Shown here piece by piece: positions 28,243 through 30,974 of a stretch of DNA of 30,974 nt (the stretch's first letter is position 1; each line of letters opens with the position of its first letter). The translations under genes were made by a program, and so were the position numbers. Below the pieces are notes generated by a model. It ran no database searches, was not told the origin of the DNA, and worked only from the letters and a program-made list of their open reading frames with translations. Source of the stretch: an uncultured Treponema sp. (lineage in GTDB: Bacteria > Spirochaetota > Spirochaetia > Treponematales > Treponemataceae); assembly GCA_937902125.1 (NCBI GenBank), contig CALDIB010000027.1, forward strand, positions 1-30,974, written 5' to 3'.

Positions 28243-28614
28243 ATGAAAGTCGAGGAATTCTTTGACCGCGGCGTTCTCCATTCAGGACACCCGCCAATCG
28301 TGGACTTTGTGGCTATGGCCGCCAGCGCCAAAAATCTCAAGGCCGGAACAATTTTGAAGAAGGACGAAGGCGGCTACGCTCCCGCCGGCGATTCGGACAC
28401 TCCGGCCGCCGTCCTTTTGGAAGACGTGGCGGCCCATGCCGGAGCGGCGGTTGACAAGGTTCCCGTCGTTGTCCACGGCCTTGTCGTCAAGAGCCGCCTT
28501 TTGGACTATTCCGGCTCGGAAGAGGCCGCCGCGAGCGACGAGCTTTGCGACCAGCTCCCGGGCGTGGGAATCTACCTTGCGCAGGCCGGCTGGTCTGAAA
28601 CCAGATTTTGCTGA
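28243..28614 (+). CDS. head decoration-like protein
   Basis: A 123-residue protein between scaffold and major capsid genes. Sequence features are AGTILKKDEGGYAPAGDSDT, PAAVLLEDVAAHAGAAVDKV and VVVHGLVVKSRLLDYSGSEE, the pattern of lambda gpD-like capsid-stabilising proteins (short strands, Ala/Gly-rich loops, the late VLxeDv and vvvhG motifs). AGGAGGAAG precedes the ATG. It probably trimerises on the expanded capsid. Confidence in the family is moderate. Confidence 0.65.
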   Translation: MKVEEFFDRGVLHSGHPPIVDFVAMAASAKNLKAGTILKKDEGGYAPAGDSDTPAAVLLEDVAAHAGAAVDKVPVVVHGLVVKSRLLDYSGSEEAAASDELCDQLPGVGIYLAQAGWSETRFC

Positions 28615-28625
28615 GGAGAAAGACG

Positions 28626-29594
28626 ATGGCTAAATTTTTCAACGGAACGCTCACCATCAAGAGCGAGGACATCGAAAGGGTTGTGGCCGCGCAGCCGGAA
28701 AACATTTCCAACGCGCGCGGATATTTCAAGCAGGTGAAGCTCAAGAACTCGACGCACATCGCGTCCGCCGAACTCAAGCGCGAGTACGGAAACATTCCCG
28801 TAATCGTCCGCGGCGACACCGGCGTGACTCCCAAGCACGGAGCGGACGTGACCGACATCGTGCCCATGCCGATCGAGATTGACGACAAAATCTCAGCCGT
28901 GGACATCGACGAGCTTGGCCGCGCGACCGACTTGGGCACGAACCAAATCGTTGACAGCTACTTGGAGCAACACGCCGACATGGTGCGCAACACCGTCAAC
29001 GCGCTTTGCTGCCAAGCCCACAAGGGAAGCATCGACTACATGATGAAATCCGGAAGCGGCTTCGAGCGCTACCAGGTGAACTACGGAACCGTCAAGAACG
29101 TTTCGTTCGCCGGAAAGATTTCGCAGCTCACGCTCGGACTTGCCGTGCAGAATCTTTCCGCCATCAAGCAGTTGACCGTTGACCAGGGCGTGGGCGGCCC
29201 CGGCGAGTTCGTCGCGTGCGCGGCGTTTTACGCAAAGATGATTGACCTTTTGGCCGCCGCCAACAAGACCGAAAGCGTCAAGGACGGCTGGCTCCAAATC
29301 GGCCCTTACAAGGTTCTTGAGGACAACGACAGCTACGTTGACACCGACAAGAACAGAACCGCGACGACCAAGGGCATCTGCGGCGCCCGCGAGGTTGTCT
29401 ACCGCGCCCTCAACGCCGGCCAGAAGCTCTGCTACCTGCGCCTTGACGACGTGGTCCAAAAGGCCGCCGTGCCGATCTACTCGTTCACCGAGAAGGAAAG
29501 CGGCCAGCGCGGAATGAAGCTCTACACCAAGAGCAAGCCGTTCCCGCTCGTCAACGTCAAGGGCTTGGCCTACGGAACGTTCGCGGCTGAATGA
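28626..29594 (+). CDS. major capsid protein (Mu T-like)
   Basis: A 322-residue protein (Mu T is about 305). It starts MAKFFNGTLTIKSEDIERVV at 28626 after GAGGAG. The HK97-type layout is visible: an N-terminal arm, IPVIVRGDTGVTPKHGADVT, the long helix LEQHADMVRNTVNALCCQAH, then YKVLEDNDSYVDTDKNRTAT and a strand-rich end (MKLYTKSKPFPLVNVKGLAY). Codon third positions are strongly G/C, fitting high expression. It builds the capsid shell around the scaffold. Confidence 0.85.
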   Translation: MAKFFNGTLTIKSEDIERVVAAQPENISNARGYFKQVKLKNSTHIASAELKREYGNIPVIVRGDTGVTPKHGADVTDIVPMPIEIDDKISAVDIDELGRATDLGTNQIVDSYLEQHADMVRNTVNALCCQAHKGSIDYMMKSGSGFERYQVNYGTVKNVSFAGKISQLTLGLAVQNLSAIKQLTVDQGVGGPGEFVACAAFYAKMIDLLAAANKTESVKDGWLQIGPYKVLEDNDSYVDTDKNRTATTKGICGAREVVYRALNAGQKLCYLRLDDVVQKAAVPIYSFTEKESGQRGMKLYTKSKPFPLVNVKGLAYGTFAAE

Positions 29595-29654
29595 AACTGA
29601 ATTGTGTTTGGCGGGGACGCGCCTGACAGACCCGCTATACCAAATGGCGCACTA

Positions 29655-29680
29655 GCTCCGGGAAACCGGGGCTTTTTTTT
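29655..29680 (+). terminator. Rho-independent terminator after capsid gene
   Basis: GCTCCGG (29655-29661), tetraloop GAAA, CCGGGGC (29666-29672), then eight T. It separates the head genes from the second peptide/RHH cassette. Bases 29595-29654 hold nothing else recognisable. Confidence 0.85.
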
Positions 29681-29703
29681 ATAAAATTTTTTATTGAAAT
29701 GTA

Positions 29704-29744
29704 TTGACAAATTATTAAAAGAGCGCTATATTATAACCATCAGG
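29704..29744 (+). promoter_or_regulatory. promoter of cassette 2 with shared start-site element
   Basis: TTGACA (29704-29709), 17-bp spacer, TATATT (29727-29732), then three bases, then ACCATCAGG (29736-29744). The promoter of cassette 1 has the same nine bases at the same distance. The cassette is thus driven from its own sigma70-type promoter within the late region. Confidence 0.78.
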
Positions 29745-29787
29745 GGCGTTGCTCCGGTGAACAAATCTTTGTTAAAGGGGGAAAGGT

Positions 29788-29892
29788 ATGAAGAAATGGA
29801 TAAAAAAATGCCTGCGAGAAGCGATTGCAGCGCTAATCGCAGGCGTTATCCAAATCCTTGCAGCGATTGTCATTAAACTGACAATCGGCTAG
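29788..29892 (+). CDS. 34-residue membrane peptide, cassette 2
   Basis: A short frame that encodes MKKWIKKCLREAIAALIAGV followed by IQILAAIVIKLTIG. It has a basic, Trp-bearing N-terminus and one long hydrophobic/amphipathic helix. AGGGGGAAAGG lies just before the ATG. Its design matches small type I toxins and other membrane-active peptides. It is the first gene of the second cassette and stands in the place of the 35-residue peptide at 16843-16950. Confidence 0.65.
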   Translation: MKKWIKKCLREAIAALIAGVIQILAAIVIKLTIG

Positions 29893-29898
29893 CGGGGA

Positions 29899-29932
29899 GC
29901 AAGAGCGGCGGTTTTAGGACTTCCGCTCTTGC
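29899..29932 (+). other. hairpin between the two peptide genes, cassette 2
   Basis: GCAAGAGCGG (29899-29908) and CCGCTCTTGC (29923-29932) form a perfect 10-bp stem with a 14-base loop. There is no T-tract. It occupies the same place as the hairpin at 16819-16839 in cassette 1 and may control translation or processing. Confidence 0.65.
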
Positions 29933-29962
29933 GTACTCATATCTTACCCCAAGGGGGCTTTT

Positions 29963-30073
29963 ATGTCAACAAAAAAAGAAGAAATTCTTTGCTTCCTGTT
30001 AAAGGCGGTCATGCAGGGAATCATCAACGGAATCGTTCTCATAGCGGTTCTGAAAATCTTCAAGGTGATTTAA
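29963..30073 (+). CDS. 36-residue membrane peptide, cassette 2
   Basis: A short frame encoding MSTKKEEILCFLLKAVMQGI followed by INGIVLIAVLKIFKVI. It has a charged N-terminus and one hydrophobic helix over most of the rest. AAGGGGG precedes the ATG. Its stop is two bases before the RHH start. It corresponds in place to the 29-residue peptide at 16689-16778. Confidence 0.65.
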   Translation: MSTKKEEILCFLLKAVMQGIINGIVLIAVLKIFKVI

Positions 30074-30075
30074 CT

Positions 30076-30267
30076 ATGCCGGAAGAAAAAAACAAGCGCG
30101 GCGGCGCGCGAATCGGCGCCGGACGCAAAACCACCGGCGTGGCAGGAAAAACTTGCAACATAAATTTCCGCATATCGCCGGAAGAAAAAGCCGTAATAGA
30201 CGCGAAGGCGAAAGCCGCCGGAAAGTCCACTTCGCGCTACATGATAGACCTCGCGCTGAACGCTTGA
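30076..30267 (+). CDS. ribbon-helix-helix protein, cassette 2
   Basis: A 63-residue Arc/CopG-like protein. The flexible arm is KRGGARIGAGRKTTGVAGKT, the DNA-binding strand TCNINFRISPEE, and the helices KAVIDAKAKAAGKSTSRYMI and DLALNA. It is a clear paralogue of the protein at 16482-16685. It starts two bases after the second peptide gene, so it is coupled to it. RHH proteins often repress their own operons or act as antitoxins. AAGGTGAT inside the peptide gene provides the ribosome site. Confidence 0.78.
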   Translation: MPEEKNKRGGARIGAGRKTTGVAGKTCNINFRISPEEKAVIDAKAKAAGKSTSRYMIDLALNA

Positions 30268-30292
30268 AAAATTTCAGCCAATAGGCTCTGGA

Positions 30293-30321
30293 GAGCCGTC
30301 CATTCGGACGGCTCTTTTTTT
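30293..30321 (+). terminator. Rho-independent terminator of cassette 2
   Basis: GAGCCGTCC (30293-30301), loop ATTC, GGACGGCTC (30306-30314), then seven T. With the terminator at 29655 and promoter at 29704 it makes the cassette a closed unit. Confidence 0.9.
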
Positions 30322-30373
30322 ATGCCTTCCACGCTCAGCCGTCGCTAAAAGGTCGCGCGCCATAATTCCAAAC

Positions 30374-30610
30374 ATGAAAACAAAGAAACTCAAAGTAAGG
30401 GTTTTCAAGCTAAAGCCATACGAGTACACGATTGAATCCGGCAAGGTCTGCGTAGCTGAAGACGAGTTTGTCGTGGGAACAATCAACAAGGACGGCTCCT
30501 TTTGCGGGGCTGTTTTCAGTCCAGCCGACGGCTTCTGCGGCTCGGTCACCTACACAAAAACTGAATTCAAGAAAATTCGCGGCCAAGAGCTGTTCTTGCG
30601 GGAGGAATGA
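30374..30610 (+). CDS. small hypothetical structural-region protein
   Basis: A 78-residue protein starting MKTKKLKVRVFKLKPYEYTI, with strands GKVCVAEDEFVVGTINKDGS and FCGAVFSPADGFCGSVTYTK and a basic/acidic end (KKIRGQELFLREE). No Shine-Dalgarno site precedes the ATG; a CATAAT ends seven bases upstream, the same spacing as at the protease gene, so translation may be leaderless. It lies between capsid and head-tail genes. No family recognised. Confidence 0.55.
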   Translation: MKTKKLKVRVFKLKPYEYTIESGKVCVAEDEFVVGTINKDGSFCGAVFSPADGFCGSVTYTKTEFKKIRGQELFLREE

Positions 30611-30613
30611 GTC

Positions 30614-30974
30614 ATGAGCGAAGAGAGCGAAAGCCAGCTCACGCTGGACGACCTTAAAAAAGAGCTGCCCCCTCAGGACTTGGAGACGCTCACGCTGGGC
30701 GACGACACAGTGGCCGTCCGGGCGCTTCTTAAGGGCAAGGTGGCCGTAAAGGGAATGGTCTTGAGCGCGGGCGGAAAGTACAACGAGGAAAACGAGGTCG
30801 TCCGCGAGGCCGTCCTTAAATGGGCGCTCTATGAACTGTTCGCCTTTGTCGGACAGGAAAGCCGCGCGCGCGAAAAGCAGGAGGACTGCCAGCTATTGAT
30901 TGAGACGAACTTCGGGCCGATTGCAAAAAAAACTGACGCAACTTCGAGCGGGCCGGCAGTGGGCTTTGTGTCCG
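30614..30974 (+). CDS. putative head-tail connector protein (Mu gp36/DUF1320-like), partial
   Basis: The gene runs off the window after 120 codons. It starts MSEESESQLTLDDLKKELPP at 30614 with GGGAGGA inside the end of the previous gene. The visible part is helical (ENEVVREAVLKWALYELFAF, SRAREKQEDCQLLIETNFGP). Position after the capsid gene and this helix pair resemble gp36-type adaptors of Mu-like phages (about 140 residues), which link head and tail. The assignment is mostly from position and is tentative. Confidence 0.45.
   Translation, partial: MSEESESQLTLDDLKKELPPQDLETLTLGDDTVAVRALLKGKVAVKGMVLSAGGKYNEENEVVREAVLKWALYELFAFVGQESRAREKQEDCQLLIETNFGPIAKKTDATSSGPAVGFVS

Noticed and set aside
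1..30974. tRNA or rRNA genes
   Set aside because: No cloverleaf or conserved rRNA stretch was noticed on either strand; a covariance-model scan would be needed to exclude them fully.

Overview
The window is most of a Mu-like (transposable) temperate phage genome, almost certainly an integrated prophage; neither end of the element is visible. The hallmark genes are a DDE transposase with its AAA+ partner (MuA/MuB type), Gam, a GemA/gp16 protein, a Ner-like regulator opposite an HTH-S24 repressor, and the Mu head genes (gp27/gp28 terminase, gp29 portal, MuF, I/Z protease-scaffold, decoration protein, T-type major capsid). Signal peptides, a holin-like protein and spanin-like coiled-coil proteins suggest a host with an outer membrane. 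A spirochaete such as Treponema is only a guess; no host gene is present to settle it.

Layout. (1) 67-15606, minus strand: one long early operon read leftward from the immunity region. Most genes join by ATGA stop/start overlaps. Order along transcription: Ner-like, three small genes, Gam, a DUF3102-like HTH protein, transposase, MuB-like ATPase, GemA, then a long semi-essential/accessory tail (HNH endonuclease, zinc proteins, ASCH protein, ParB-type HTH protein, membrane proteins, a tandem gene pair, a DNA methylase remnant, a PcfJ-like protein) ending in a replication-initiator-like gene that carries four iterons. (2) 15607-15777: operator/promoter region. (3) 15778-16437: repressor, rightward. 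(4) 16454-16999: leftward cassette of two tiny peptides plus a ribbon-helix-helix (RHH) protein. (5) 17048-17918: rightward two-gene unit with tandem promoters and a terminator. (6) 17949-30974: rightward lysis, packaging and head genes, interrupted by an AT-rich accessory island (about 23860-27270) and by a second peptide/peptide/RHH cassette (29704-30321).

How it works together. The repressor probably holds the leftward early promoter (TTGACA-17-AATAAT) through TTGTCGAT-type sites. The early operon supplies transposition and replication functions; the rightward operon supplies lysis (C39-like cysteine peptidase, holin, coiled-coil membrane proteins), packaging and capsid. The accessory units have their own sigma70-type promoters and terminators, so they can be expressed from the silent prophage (morons). 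No Mor/C-type late activator is recognisable.

Most notable: two paralogous peptide-peptide-RHH cassettes with the same 9-bp element at the same distance from their -10 boxes; a MuF protein ending in a papain-fold toxin domain with a coupled candidate immunity gene, whose 5' end has no start codon and is in the -1 frame of the portal gene after a T7 slippery run; a lambda-O-like origin (four 17-bp palindromic iterons inside a replication gene) in a transposable phage; two long coiled-coil genes overlapping out of frame in the lysis region; and a small promoter/operator/terminator unit with a 28-codon reading frame. All calls are from reading the sequence; no database search was run.
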